Shown: one piece after another, positions 23,350-32,555 of the stretch
Position numbering within the stretch: position 1 is the stretch's first letter
Layout of the letters: each line of letters begins with the position of its first letter
Source: Bradyrhizobium septentrionale
GTDB lineage: Bacteria; Pseudomonadota; Alphaproteobacteria; Rhizobiales; Xanthobacteraceae
Assembly (NCBI RefSeq): GCF_011516645.4
Contig: NZ_CP088285.1
Location: 7,458,501-7,522,500 of the forward strand
Direction: 5' to 3'
DNA: 64,000 bases
Notes under the pieces: generated by a model
The model's input: the letters and a program-made list of their open reading frames with translations, nothing else
Database searches by the model: none
Told to the model about the DNA's origin: nothing
Program-made: the position numbers and the translations under genes

Positions 23350-25106
23350 TGCTGCCCTCGATCGAGGCCGCGGCGCCGGCCGCTGCGACGTGGGATCTGT
23401 CCCGCGTTGATTGGCAGGAGCGCATCCGCGACGGCCGCTCGCTGATGCCGGATATGCCGCTGTTCGCCGGCGAGGCGGACATGGCGCAGGCGTTCTATGA
23501 CGAGATCCAGCTGCCTGACGTGCCTGGCAAGCCAAAAATGCGGACTGCGTCCGGTCCGTGGTTCCGCGAGCTGGTGCGCGCGGCATTCGGCAGCTGGGAC
23601 GCGGCCAACCAGGTCCGATATATCCGCGACATCCTCGCGCTGGTGCCGAAAGGATCGTCAAAGACGACCAACTCGGCGGCGCTGCTGATCGTCGCGATGC
23701 TGATGAACTATCGGCCGCGCGGTAAAGCGCTGTTTGTCGGTCCGACGCAGGCGATCTCGACGCGCGCCTATGACCAGGCGGTCGGCATGATCGAGGAGTC
23801 GCCGGATCTCAAACGGCGTTTTCGCACTCACGATCATGAGATGATGATCGAGGACCTGGTCACCAAGGCCGAGGCGCAGGTCAAAACTTTCGACGTCAAC
23901 ATCCTAACCGGCGCGATGGGCCTGTTTTTCGTGCTGCTCGACGAGATCCATTTGCTCGGATTCAACGCAAAGGGCGCCAAAGTGCTGCGCCAGATCCGCG
24001 GCGGCCTCGACAAGACGCCGGAGGGCCTGCTCGTCATGACGACGACGCAGAGCGACGACATTCCGGCCGGAATTTTCAAGTCGGAGCTGAAATTTGCGCG
24101 CAACGTTCGTGACGGGAAGTATCGCGGCAAGGTCATTCGGCCGATGCTGCCGCTGCTCTACGAATTTCCGCAGGACATCGCGACGTTGACGCGCGAGGAG
24201 CGGAAAAACGGCGTCGAGCCGCGCTGGATGAACCCGGTCAACTGGCCGATGGTGATGCCGAACCTCGGCCGCTCCGGTCCGGCCCTGGCGGAGCTCGTCG
24301 CAGATTGGGAAGGCGAGCGCGACAAGGGCGAGGAAGCGATCCGGATCTGGGCGTCGCAGCATCTCAATATCGAGATCGGCCAGGGCATCAATAACGAGGG
24401 CTGGGGCGGCGCGGATCTCTGGGATGCGCAGGTCATCAAGGGACTCGACCTTGATGCGATCCTGGCGCGCTGCGAGGTCGTCACGATCGGAATCGACTCC
24501 GGCGGCCGTGACGACCTGCTCGGCCTTGCGGTGATAGGCCGCGAGCGCGGTACGCGGCATTGGCTGTCCTGGTCCTACGCCTGGGCAGACCCGATCGTCC
24601 TCGAGCGGCGGAAAGACATCGCCAACCAGCTGCAGGATTTCGTCGAGGAAGGGTCGATGACGATCGTCGACATGGCCGACGCGATCGCGGATCTCGGCGT
24701 TCTGGTCGCCCGCATCGTCGCGAGCGGTCTGCTACCGCAGAAAAACGGCGTCGGCATCGATCCGAACCAGGCTGCAGCGATTATCGAGGCTTTGCTCGCT
24801 GTCGGCGTGACCGACGACATGCTGCGGCGCCTGCTGCAGGGCTCGGCGCTCGCGCCGGCGGTCTATGGCCTCGATTTCAAGCTCGCCGACGCAACGTTCT
24901 GGCATGCCGGGCAGGGCCTTATGTCTTGGGTTGTCGGCAACGCCAAAACCGAGCGGCGCGGTAACGCCGACATGGTGACCAAGCAAGTCGCCGGCTCGGC
25001 CAAGATCGATCCGTTTATCGCGTTGCTCGAGGCCGCGATCCTCATGAGCTGGAATCCAACGGCCGGGCTGCTCGTGACCGGCGCTGACATCCTGACGGTG
25101 GTCTGA
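23349..25106 (+). CDS. Terminase large subunit
   Basis: 585 aa, the packaging ATPase and nuclease. A divergent Walker A (VPKGSSKTT, residues 99-107), Walker B with catalytic Glu (LFFVLLDEI, 192-200), the coupling motif TTTQS (230-235) and the start of the RNase H-like nuclease domain (GIDSGGRDD, about 381-389) are all visible. Coupled to TerS by a shared base and to the portal gene by the same kind of overlap (TGATG), the standard order TerS-TerL-portal. Confidence 0.92.
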   Translation: MLPSIEAAAPAAATWDLSRVDWQERIRDGRSLMPDMPLFAGEADMAQAFYDEIQLPDVPGKPKMRTASGPWFRELVRAAFGSWDAANQVRYIRDILALVPKGSSKTTNSAALLIVAMLMNYRPRGKALFVGPTQAISTRAYDQAVGMIEESPDLKRRFRTHDHEMMIEDLVTKAEAQVKTFDVNILTGAMGLFFVLLDEIHLLGFNAKGAKVLRQIRGGLDKTPEGLLVMTTTQSDDIPAGIFKSELKFARNVRDGKYRGKVIRPMLPLLYEFPQDIATLTREERKNGVEPRWMNPVNWPMVMPNLGRSGPALAELVADWEGERDKGEEAIRIWASQHLNIEIGQGINNEGWGGADLWDAQVIKGLDLDAILARCEVVTIGIDSGGRDDLLGLAVIGRERGTRHWLSWSYAWADPIVLERRKDIANQLQDFVEEGSMTIVDMADAIADLGVLVARIVASGLLPQKNGVGIDPNQAAAIIEALLAVGVTDDMLRRLLQGSALAPAVYGLDFKLADATFWHAGQGLMSWVVGNAKTERRGNADMVTKQVAGSAKIDPFIALLEAAILMSWNPTAGLLVTGADILTVV

Positions 25107-26452
25107 TGGGAATTTTGAGGAGCGGGCTGGGCTCGGCGTTCCGCGCCGTCGCCAACGCGTTTGATCCTGGCGCGCCGCGCGACATGAGCGATCCGCAATA
25201 TTGGGCTGATTTCGGCGGTCGTATGTCGCTCGCCGGCGTCGACGTCACGGACAGCAACGTCAGCCAGCTCGGTGCCGTCCAGGCGGTGCGTCACGGCCTT
25301 TCCTCGGCCATGAAATCGCTGCCGGCGTCGGTCTACCGGCGCGGCGCGAACGGCGCGCGCGAGGCGCTGCCGGATCATCCTGTCACCAGGCTATTTGCGG
25401 CCAGTCCGAACGGTCGCCAGACGCCGGCCGAGCTGGTCGGCGAGCTCGCCTGGAACGTTTCTTATTATCGTAATGCCTATTGTGCGATCGTGCCGCCGGG
25501 AGATCCCCGCGCCTCGAACTATTACGCGGTCGGCGGCCTCGAATGGCTGCATCCGCGGCGCCTGGCGATGGTCGAGCGCGGGATCGACGGTCACCTGTAT
25601 TACACGTTCAATCCGCCGACGACCCTCGTCCAGGGCGCGCAGCTCAAACAGACGACCTATCGCGACGACGAGCTCTGGCATATCCGCTCGAATCCGCTGC
25701 GCGAGGATGGCCTGCTCGGCGAGCCGATTTTCCATAGTGCGCGGAACGTCTTTGCGCGCGCGATCGCCGTGCATGACTACGGGGACATCTGGTTCAAGAA
25801 TAACGGCCAGTCCGGCGGCACGCTCGAGCATCCCGGCGTGTTCAAGGACAAGGAAGAACGAAACACATTCCTCGAAAACTGGCGCGCTGCAGGGACCGGG
25901 CTGAATAGGCACAAGGATCGGTTGCTGACGCATGGCGTCAAATATAATCCGATCAAGGTGACCAATTCCGAGGCGCAGCTGCTCGAGACCGAGGACGCCG
26001 CCGACACTGCAGTTTTCGGCCTATGGAGTTACCCGCCGCATCGCGCCTCGCGCCTGAAACGCGCGACAAATAACAACGTCGAGCAGCAGTCGCTCGATTT
26101 TGTCGTCGGCTGTATGGCGCCGCTTGCGATCGAGCTCGAGCAGGGCGTCGAGCGGGATTTGCTGCTCGACAATGAGCGCGGCGATCTGTTTTTCGAGTTC
26201 AACTTTTTCGGCCTGCTGCGCGGCGACCTGCTCAATCGTTACCGCGCCTATCTGATCGGCCGCCAGGGCGAATGGTTGTCCGCAAACGACATCCTGCGGT
26301 TTGAGAACATGTCGCCGCGGACCGATGCCGGCGGCGACGAGTACAAAAACCCGCTGACAAAGGACTCCGCCGGCGGCGCGCAAGGCGTCGACGACAAGGC
26401 CGGCGGCAATGGCGGCTCGAGCTCTCCAAACGAGGACGGCAACGATGATTAA
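25106..26452 (+). CDS. Phage portal protein (HK97 type)
   Basis: 448 aa, a usual length for HK97-family portals that form the dodecameric ring at one vertex. Typical blocks: QLGAVQAVRHGLSSAMKSLP, the YRDDELWHIRSNPLREDGLL segment and GVERDLLLDNERGDLFFEFN. The C-terminus is Gly/Asp-rich and disordered. Overlaps the protease gene by 8 bp (26445-26452). Confidence 0.92.
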   Translation: MGILRSGLGSAFRAVANAFDPGAPRDMSDPQYWADFGGRMSLAGVDVTDSNVSQLGAVQAVRHGLSSAMKSLPASVYRRGANGAREALPDHPVTRLFAASPNGRQTPAELVGELAWNVSYYRNAYCAIVPPGDPRASNYYAVGGLEWLHPRRLAMVERGIDGHLYYTFNPPTTLVQGAQLKQTTYRDDELWHIRSNPLREDGLLGEPIFHSARNVFARAIAVHDYGDIWFKNNGQSGGTLEHPGVFKDKEERNTFLENWRAAGTGLNRHKDRLLTHGVKYNPIKVTNSEAQLLETEDAADTAVFGLWSYPPHRASRLKRATNNNVEQQSLDFVVGCMAPLAIELEQGVERDLLLDNERGDLFFEFNFFGLLRGDLLNRYRAYLIGRQGEWLSANDILRFENMSPRTDAGGDEYKNPLTKDSAGGAQGVDDKAGGNGGSSSPNEDGNDD

Positions 26453-27314
26453 GGTTGAAACCGTGGCGCCGGATCTGCGCCAAGCCGTGACGCAGATCAC
26501 GTCAATCGACGCCCTGGTCGCGCTCGAGGTCTCGGCGCTCGCCGATTGCCTGGCGCGCGCCGAGCAGCGCCAGGCGCAAGCTGCTGCTGCGGCGGCGCAG
26601 GCCTCGAGCTCGGCCGGCAAGATCGCGCTGATCTCTGTCGCCGGCGGCCTGACGCCGCGCGGTAGCTGGTTCGGCTCGAGCCTTTACGGCATCGCCGTGC
26701 AGGTGACGCGGGCGGCCGATGACCAGGACGTCGCCGGCGTCGTTCTCGACGTCGACAGTCCAGGCGGAACGGTCGCCGGCACGGTCGAGGCCGCGAATGC
26801 GATCGCGTCGGCCGCAGCTAAGAAGCCGATTGTTGCCGTCGCGAATACGCTGATGGGCTCGGCGGCCTATTGGCTAGGTTCGCAGGGCACTGAGCTCGTC
26901 ATGGCGCCGTCTGCCGATGCCGGCTCGATCGGCGCGATGATTATGCATCAGGATATTTCCGGGTGGCTCGACCAAGTCGGCCTCAAGATGACGATCGTCC
27001 GCTCGGAGCAGTCGCCGCTGAAAAACGAGGCGCATCCGTTTGCGCCGCTATCGGCCGACGCTCTGACCTATCTGCAGGGTCGCGCAAACGAGGCCGGCGC
27101 CGATTTCATCAAGGCGGTTGCGAGCGGCCGGCGCGTGACGCAGACCAAAGTCCGCGAGGAGTTCGGCCAGGGCCGCATGGTCGGTGCGCGCGAGGCTGTC
27201 GCGCGGGGTATGGCCGACCGGATCGCGACGCTCGACCAGGTCATCAGCGGCATGCTGCAGCAGCGGTCGCAGCGGCCGAGCTCGCGCCGGCGATCGGCGC
27301 TGGCGTTTGACTAG
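26445..27314 (+). CDS. Phage head maturation protease, S49 (SppA-like) family
   Basis: 289 aa. The S49 core is clear: VVLDVDSPGGTVAGT (101-113), catalytic Ser139 in LMGSAAYW and general-base Lys193 in SPLKNEAH. Such proteases cleave capsid scaffold or delta domains during head assembly. In most phages of this type the capsid gene follows directly; here a 1.9-kb cassette of host-like genes intervenes. The last 25 residues are Arg/Ser-rich. Confidence 0.9.
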   Translation: MIKVETVAPDLRQAVTQITSIDALVALEVSALADCLARAEQRQAQAAAAAAQASSSAGKIALISVAGGLTPRGSWFGSSLYGIAVQVTRAADDQDVAGVVLDVDSPGGTVAGTVEAANAIASAAAKKPIVAVANTLMGSAAYWLGSQGTELVMAPSADAGSIGAMIMHQDISGWLDQVGLKMTIVRSEQSPLKNEAHPFAPLSADALTYLQGRANEAGADFIKAVASGRRVTQTKVREEFGQGRMVGAREAVARGMADRIATLDQVISGMLQQRSQRPSSRRRSALAFD

Positions 27315-27458
27315 GGCGTGTCGTAAGTCCGGCATTGTCCGCTTATAGGCGTAGAGCAGACATGGCTTGGCGGGCCCGAAACGTCTGCAATTGACCCTCA
27401 GCGGACACCGGTAGGCGCCCATAGGTGGCCTCTCGCAGTGGTGAGATCATTATCGTGT

Positions 27459-27755
27459 CTAACGCTCGCAGATCACGCGAGTGATTTTGTAACCGCACTG
27501 GCCGCCCGCTCTGGTGTCTTCGGCCGCTGGCATCACAGCATATTTTCGGCACACGGTCTGTGCAAAGGCGTCTATGTTGCTATCGCACCCTAGAAAGTTT
27601 GTGTGAGCCGGACAGGCAGCTTCCCGCTCGCCCTCACATACGACCAAATCGGACGAATGCTTGCCGGCGTATTGAAACGAAACGAGGGCAAGCCAAAGGC
27701 CGCCAATGGCAACGAGAAGCAGCGCGATCCATTTGATTTCCAAGAGCGACTTCAA
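27459..27755 (-). CDS. Cargo: small exported cysteine-rich protein
   Basis: 98 aa from a TTG start (MKSLLEIKWIALLLVAIGGL). One N-terminal transmembrane/signal helix, then a domain with six cysteines (VVCEGEREAAC, LGCDSNID, TVCRKY, GQCGYKI, VICER) probably folded in the periplasm. Encoded against the phage genes within a lower-GC cassette. Similar small proteins are common in Bradyrhizobium. Function unknown. Confidence 0.6.
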   Translation of the reverse strand: MKSLLEIKWIALLLVAIGGLWLALVSFQYAGKHSSDLVVCEGEREAACPAHTNFLGCDSNIDAFAQTVCRKYAVMPAAEDTRAGGQCGYKITRVICER

Positions 27756-27781
27756 GGTGACAAACTCAGAGCGACTGTCGG

Positions 27782-27976
27782 CTAGAGGAAGTGGGTCCGA
27801 AGGGAGCGAGTGTCTTTCCCCTCGCGATTGAAATTTGAGAGCAATCGCTTGTTGAGTTCTCGCATGAACGCGCTGCGACTGTGCCAGCCGACAACGCCAT
27901 TTTGAACTTTTGCGTATCGTCTGAGCCAATAGATTAACAGCCCTGCTATCGCGCCCAAACAAATAAGTTCGATCAT
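27782..27976 (-). CDS. Cargo: small membrane protein
   Basis: 64 aa (MIELICLGAIAGLLIYWLRR) with one N-terminal membrane helix and a basic C-terminal half that would face the cytoplasm. The longer open frame upstream to 28072 is Arg-rich and probably not translated. Leftward, 26 bp upstream of the exported protein gene, so possibly one transcript. Function unknown. Confidence 0.5.
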   Translation of the reverse strand: MIELICLGAIAGLLIYWLRRYAKVQNGVVGWHSRSAFMRELNKRLLSNFNREGKDTRSLRTHFL

Positions 27977-28250
27977 CAGCGTGCCAGCCTGTACTGCACG
28001 ACGTAAACGGCGGCGCCCGACGGGTACAGCCCTGACTACGCCATGCGACGCGGCGTCTCGCCAAAAGAACAATATGGCGCTTTACGCGTTCGGCAAACGC
28101 CGCCTGCGATGTTTTTAGAGGAATCGGACCTAGCGCTTCGCCATGAAGGTCCGCAACGCGATTGGCCGCCTGTTCTAGAAGTGGGGTCGTCCTTGGTTCC
28201 GGGTTCTTCAGGGAAGGAGTGAAGGAACAGTCCGGCTCAGTGAGTGGAAC

Positions 28251-28379
28251 TTATTTGTCAGGTGCGTTGACGGGGGGCAGCGGCTGTGTGGGTTGGATGT
28301 GCCTGTCCGTCTGATGCCCGCGCGACAGAGCCAACGCCAACGCCAATACGCCTACGGTTATGATGATCGCCCCACGCAT
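28251..28379 (-). CDS. Cargo: 42-aa membrane/exported peptide
   Basis: 42 codons, MRGAIIITVGVLALALALSR then a polar Pro-rich tail (QPTQPLPPVNAPDK). A single hydrophobic helix with a positive start. It is too short for typical gene finders, but codon use and ending are clean. Lies within the same cassette and on the same strand as its neighbours. No function known. Confidence 0.45.
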   Translation of the reverse strand: MRGAIIITVGVLALALALSRGHQTDRHIQPTQPLPPVNAPDK

Positions 28380-28568
28380 GCCGACATCCTGAGCCCTCCA
28401 GGCAATATGCTCAATCGGACTGAAGTCGAAGAGCGCCTAGACCGCCTCCGTTGGCGGCCCTTTTCAGTTGGAAGCGTCGCCTATTGGCCCTTTTCGGACG
28501 TGCCGCACTGGCTATCGAAAGTCCGGTATCGGACCTGAAGCGGACCTCACGGCTCCCACTGCGGGGAA

Positions 28569-28790
28569 CTACGACACCAGATGTCGGCGCACTTCTCCGG
28601 GTTCCATGTCCAGAGCTGCGGCGTGTTCGGTAGCAAGTTGTCGTTGAATGAGCCCGACCGTCCAGCCTTCGGGGATGGCATCCAGCACCGAGTTTAGCGC
28701 TTCCTCGCGTGAAGTCGCGGCGAGCCAGATCTGGACCTCACCGTTATCGGTCGTCACGCGGACAAGATGAACCTCGGTGGCTTTCTCCAT
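28569..28790 (-). CDS. Cargo: small conserved Bradyrhizobium-type protein
   Basis: 73 aa, MEKATEVHLVRVTTDNGEVQ, then IWLAATSREEALNSVLDAIP. It reads as a compact alpha/beta domain (beta strand, TSREEALNSVL helix, EGWTVGLI strand). I recall near-identical small proteins occurring in multiple copies in Bradyrhizobium genomes. Leftward, like the rest of the cassette. Function unknown. Confidence 0.6.
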   Translation of the reverse strand: MEKATEVHLVRVTTDNGEVQIWLAATSREEALNSVLDAIPEGWTVGLIQRQLATEHAAALDMEPGEVRRHLVS

Positions 28791-28870
28791 GAGCCGTAAA
28801 ATCGATGGTGGGAATTTTGTTTCTAACCAAAACCAAGGCGAACGTTTGGCGGTTAGGACAGACCATGCGC

Positions 28871-29068
28871 CTAGCGCGCCATCTCTATTGGCACGCCGGG
28901 CGCCCGATCAAGCGGTGGATGCGGCGTAGCTAGCCCCATCGCGCCGGGCGGCGTCTCATTGATAGCCACACGCGTGTTGACGTTTTTCAGCGTCGTAATC
29001 GTCGCTGCGATAACCGCCATCGCGAGAGCCACCGCAAAGAGGATCAGCGCCGTTCGGTGGTTGGTCAT
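28871..29068 (-). CDS. Cargo: small membrane protein
   Basis: 65 aa starting MTNHRTALILFAVALAMAVI, one transmembrane helix, and a Pro-rich tail outside (PPGAMGLATPHPPLDRAPG). First gene of the leftward cargo set, 180 bp upstream of the capsid gene on the opposite strand. Function unknown. Confidence 0.55.
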   Translation of the reverse strand: MTNHRTALILFAVALAMAVIAATITTLKNVNTRVAINETPPGAMGLATPHPPLDRAPGVPIEMAR

Positions 29069-29248
29069 TGCAATGCACTCCAACCCAAAGCGACTCAACG
29101 CGGCACCGCGCGGGCAGGTTCCAATCCGTTGAAGCTATTCAGCTTTTAGTTCCTGAGTTGCTCGACCCGCGCCGTCGCCTGGACAGCGGGAACGCGGGCT
29201 CTTTCTCCGTCCAGGCAAACCAGACAACCAACCAGGAGTCACAGATCC

Positions 29249-30562
29249 ATGCGAGTGGACATCAAGCAGCTGCGCCAGGCCCGCGCCAACAAGGCAAAGG
29301 AAGGCAAAACCGCGCTCGAGCAGCTCAACGCGCTGCAGGGCAAGGCCAATCCGACCGAGGGCGAGACCGCGCAGGTCGGCGAACTCGAGACCAAGGTCGA
29401 CGCGCTCGAGGCCGAGGTCGCCGAGCTCGACAAGCAGATCTCGGCCGAGGAAAAGAAGCTGCGCCGGACGGCACTGTTCGGCTCCTCGACCGCGCTCGGC
29501 GGTCCGGCGCTGGCGACCGTCGTCAACGACATCAATCCGGAGCGGACCGGCGGCTTCCGCAGCGTCGCGGAATTCGCCGTTTCGGTTCGCAATGCCATGA
29601 CCGGCGGCGGCCTCGATCCGCGTCTCGGCGCGGCGCCGAGCAATTTCCAGCAGAACCAGGGCGGCAGCGGCGAGGGCTTCCTGGTGCCGACCGAGTATCG
29701 CGAGCAGATCTGGGCGCTCGTTTTCGACGACCAGAACCTGCTCGGTTTCTGCAATCCGGAGCCGACGCAGGGTAACTCGATCGCGATCGCAAAGGACGAG
29801 ACCACGCCCTGGGGCGCGTCCGGCGTCCAGGCGGCCTGGCGCTCCGAGGGCACTCAGCTGATCGCGACAAAGGCCGCGATGACCGGCGAGATCATCCAGC
29901 TGCATGAGCTCTATGCCTTCGTGCTGGCGTCGCAGGAGGTCCTCGACGATGCGCCGCGGTTGCAGAACCGCATCTTTAACCAGGCCGCAAACGCGATCCG
30001 CTGGAAAGCGTTTGAGGCGGTCATGACCGGCGACGGCAAGGGCAAGCCGCTCGGTTTCATGAACGCCGCCGCGCTGGTGACCGTCTCGAAGGAAGCGGGC
30101 CAGGCGGCCGACACGATCAACGTCGCGAACGTCCTTAAGATGTATTCGCGGCTGCTGCGGATGGGCGGCCGGCCGATGTGGCTCGGCAATTCCGACATCC
30201 TGCCGCAGATCGGTCAGCTGACGATCGGCAACGTGCCGGCCTGGCTGCCGCTGAATCAGCCGCTTGCCGGCGCGCCGGATGGCGGCGTTTTCCTCGGCCG
30301 TCCGCTGATCTTCAACGAGCACAGTGCCACGCTCGGCGACCTAGGCGATCTGACCTGCGTCGACCTCTCGGGCTATGCGCTCGCGACCAAGGCCGGCGGC
30401 GGCATCGATTTCGCCGCCTCGATCCATCTGTTCTTTGACTACAACCTGGCGGCCTTCCGCTGGATCTTCCGGATGGGCGGTCAGCCTTACCTGTCGGCGC
30501 CGGTCGCGCCGGCCAAGGGCGCTAACACCAAGTCGCATTTCGTCGCGCTCGAGGCGCGCTGA
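29249..30562 (+). CDS. Major capsid protein, HK97 gp5 family
   Basis: 437 aa. The first 75 residues form a coiled-coil delta (scaffold) domain (KTALEQLNALQGKANPTEGE, then ALEAEVAELDKQISAEEKKL), followed by the HK97 fold (GEGFLVPTEYREQIWALVFD, TTPWGASGVQAAW, NRIFNQAANAIRWKAFEAVM, GKPLGFMN). Processing by the S49 protease near residue 75-100 is expected. AGGAG 14 bases upstream of the ATG. A stem-loop follows the stop. Confidence 0.92.
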   Translation: MRVDIKQLRQARANKAKEGKTALEQLNALQGKANPTEGETAQVGELETKVDALEAEVAELDKQISAEEKKLRRTALFGSSTALGGPALATVVNDINPERTGGFRSVAEFAVSVRNAMTGGGLDPRLGAAPSNFQQNQGGSGEGFLVPTEYREQIWALVFDDQNLLGFCNPEPTQGNSIAIAKDETTPWGASGVQAAWRSEGTQLIATKAAMTGEIIQLHELYAFVLASQEVLDDAPRLQNRIFNQAANAIRWKAFEAVMTGDGKGKPLGFMNAAALVTVSKEAGQAADTINVANVLKMYSRLLRMGGRPMWLGNSDILPQIGQLTIGNVPAWLPLNQPLAGAPDGGVFLGRPLIFNEHSATLGDLGDLTCVDLSGYALATKAGGGIDFAASIHLFFDYNLAAFRWIFRMGGQPYLSAPVAPAKGANTKSHFVALEAR

Positions 30563-30594
30563 TCGAGCTCGGCGAGCTCGTCGGACAATGACGG

Positions 30595-30614
30595 CGCGCC
30601 GGCTGGCCGGCGCG
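30595..30614 (+). terminator. Stem-loop after the capsid gene
   Basis: CGCGCCGG-CTGG-CCGGCGCG, a perfect 8-bp GC stem with a four-base loop, 32 bp after the capsid stop and 41 bp before the next gene. There is no T tract, so it may stabilise the 3' end or slow polymerase rather than terminate. Confidence 0.5.
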
Positions 30615-30655
30615 AGTAACAGCCGCGTTTCGTTTCCCAACCATGAGGAGTGCAA

Positions 30656-31105
30656 ATGCACACCAATCTCAAACCGTCGCAGCGCGTCAGCGTCGTCGAC
30701 TCGATCAACCCGCAATCGTCCGCTGCCGCGCTGACCACGGGCTGGATCGATGCCGGCAAGTTCCACAACTACATGGCCGTGATCTCGCTCGGCGCGCTCG
30801 GCGCTGCAGCGACAGTCGACGCCAAGATCCAGCAGGCGACCTCGGCCGCCGGCGCCGGCGCAAAGGACATCGCCGGCAAGGCGATCACACAGCGCACGAA
30901 AGCCGGCGCGGACGATAACAAACAGGTCCTGATTAACCTCAAGCAGGAAGATCTGGACATCAATAACGGCTTTGGCTTTTTCCAGGTGCAGGTGACGCCT
31001 GCCGTCGCCGCGAGCCTGGTCGGCTGCTCCGTGCTCGGTTTCGATCCGCGGTACGGGTTCGCAACCGACAACGATGCGGCGTCAGTCGCCGAGTTCGTCG
31101 GCTGA
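30656..31105 (+). CDS. Putative head decoration or head fibre protein
   Basis: 149 aa (MHTNLKPSQRVSVVDSINPQ). Pattern of beta strands and small residues (GWIDAGKFHNYMAVISLGAL, then KQVLINLKQEDLDINNGFGF) is seen in phage proteins encoded directly after the major capsid protein, which often decorate the shell. Not assigned to a named family. Good ribosome site (GAGGAG). A strong terminator follows. Confidence 0.55.
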   Translation: MHTNLKPSQRVSVVDSINPQSSAAALTTGWIDAGKFHNYMAVISLGALGAAATVDAKIQQATSAAGAGAKDIAGKAITQRTKAGADDNKQVLINLKQEDLDINNGFGFFQVQVTPAVAASLVGCSVLGFDPRYGFATDNDAASVAEFVG

Positions 31106-31112
31106 TCCAGCT

Positions 31113-31154
31113 GGCGCCTCGGCCGCACCAGGCCGAGGCGCCTCTTTTCCTTTT
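31113..31154 (+). terminator. Rho-independent terminator after the head genes
   Basis: GGCGCCTCGGCC, six-base loop, GGCCGAGGCGCC (perfect 12-bp stem), followed by TCTTTTCCTTTT. Starts 8 bp after the decoration-like gene. It would partly cut off transcription into the connector and tail genes unless antitermination acts, giving more capsid than tail mRNA. Confidence 0.8.
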
Positions 31155-31172
31155 CCGGCAGGGCTTCCCGAC

Positions 31173-31793
31173 ATGCTCCGCATCTCTCAGCGTCCGGCGG
31201 GCTATCCCGTCACACTCGACGAGGCCAAGGCGCAGCTGCGCGTCTCGAGCACGAAAAACGACGCTTTGATCTCCGGCCTGATCGGCGCGGCAACGGGGCA
31301 CTGTGAGGCCCTGGTCCAGCGCGCTTTTGTGCCGCGGACGTTCCAATGGGTGCTGCCGTGCTGGCGGCCTGTGATCGAGATCCCGATCGCGCCGGTCGTC
31401 TATGATGCGATCCATTCGATCAAGTTTGTCGATTGGGCGACCGAGACGCAGCAGACGCTCGATCCGGCGAGCTATGTCGTGCAAACCGCAGGCGACAGCG
31501 TCCGCATCTTCCCGAAATTCGGCGTGTCCTGGCCGCTCGCGTTCTCGCATGCGCCGGAGCCGATCGTCATCGAATTCGATGCCGGTTACGAGGATCTCGA
31601 CGACCTGCCGGCGATCGTCAAAACCTGCATCCTGTTGCAGATCCGGCATCTCTACAGCATCGGCGAGACAAATCCCGCGCTGGTGCGCGATCTCGTCATC
31701 GGCGTCAGCGACAAGGCCTGGCAATTGTCGCCAGACGTCAAAACGCTGATCCCTGACGCGGTCTCGCTCCTCATGCTGTCGGAGGTCTGGTGA
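31173..31793 (+). CDS. Head-tail connector protein (gp6-like)
   Basis: 206 aa. The opening (GYPVTLDEAKAQLRVSSTKN, then DALISGLIGAATGHCEALVQ) is the signature of the HK97 gp6/gp15-type connector family, and PIAPVVYDAIHSIKFVDWAT with the DAGYEDLDDLPAIVKTCIL segment matches too. These form a ring under the portal. Start chosen 18 bp after the terminator. Overlaps the next gene by one base. Confidence 0.85.
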   Translation: MLRISQRPAGYPVTLDEAKAQLRVSSTKNDALISGLIGAATGHCEALVQRAFVPRTFQWVLPCWRPVIEIPIAPVVYDAIHSIKFVDWATETQQTLDPASYVVQTAGDSVRIFPKFGVSWPLAFSHAPEPIVIEFDAGYEDLDDLPAIVKTCILLQIRHLYSIGETNPALVRDLVIGVSDKAWQLSPDVKTLIPDAVSLLMLSEVW

Positions 31794-32152
31794 TGGCCGA
31801 TCGCATCCTCAAGGCGCCGCGCAACGTGCGGACGCTGCTGTTCTGGCCGGCCAAGGCGCCGGAGGAAGTCGTCGAGCGGGGTTTCGATTGGTCCGACGTT
31901 CTGCTCTCGCCGGCCGAGCGCGCGCGCCTGGCGGCCGGCGAGACCGTGACGCCGGCGGACGGCATCAAGGCCTCGAGCTATGTGCTGCCGCAGGGCATCG
32001 TCGCCAGCGCCTCGAGCAACACGGCGACCGTCGCGCTGGTGACGCTGACCGGCGGTGAGCTCGGCCGCGTCTACAGCGTCGCAAACCGGATCGAGACTGC
32101 AAAAGGTCAGCAGCTCGAGCGCGTCGTCAAGCTGCGCATCCGCGCGAAATGA
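31793..32152 (+). CDS. Putative head-tail adaptor/structural protein
   Basis: 119 aa. Predicted beta-rich with DWSDVLLSPAERARLAAGET and GIVASASSNTATVALVTLTG segments, a layout seen in adaptor proteins that sit between connector and tail completion genes. TGATG overlap with the connector gene. Family not assigned with certainty. Confidence 0.55.
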   Translation: MADRILKAPRNVRTLLFWPAKAPEEVVERGFDWSDVLLSPAERARLAAGETVTPADGIKASSYVLPQGIVASASSNTATVALVTLTGGELGRVYSVANRIETAKGQQLERVVKLRIRAK

Positions 32153-32159
32153 GCTCGCG

Positions 32160-32555
32160 ATGGACCGCGTCACGGCGCTGGTCGCGATCGCGCATCTGAA
32201 ATTGCGGCTCGAGCTGCTCGAGCGGCATCCGGAGATCCTGGAGGGAATCGACATGATCGACATCAAACGGCCGATCGAGCTCGCCGGCATGCGCTCGCGC
32301 CTGGCGCGGGCAAAGAAGCTCGAGACGGATATCGGCGTCACGGGCCAGCGCTATGATCGCGTCCTCGACAAGATCGACGAGCAGCATAAGGCGCTGCAGG
32401 GGCACGCCGGCGAGCTCGAGAACAACTCGGCGCAGCTCGAGCAGCTGCTCGGCTCCATGATCGCGGGGGACAATGGCGGCCCAAACGATGGCGAGGCCGG
32501 CTCGAGCGGCTCCGAGGTCGGCCAGGTCATTACCAGCAAGGTTGACGGCCAGTGA
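32160..32555 (+). CDS. Phage protein of the connector region, unknown
   Basis: 131 aa. Strongly helical and charged (HLKLRLELLERHPEILEGID, then DKIDEQHKALQGHAGELENN), ending in a Gly/Ser/Asp-rich disordered tail. Likely a coiled-coil minor structural or assembly protein. Overlaps the next gene by four bases (GTGA). Confidence 0.5.
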   Translation: MDRVTALVAIAHLKLRLELLERHPEILEGIDMIDIKRPIELAGMRSRLARAKKLETDIGVTGQRYDRVLDKIDEQHKALQGHAGELENNSAQLEQLLGSMIAGDNGGPNDGEAGSSGSEVGQVITSKVDGQ

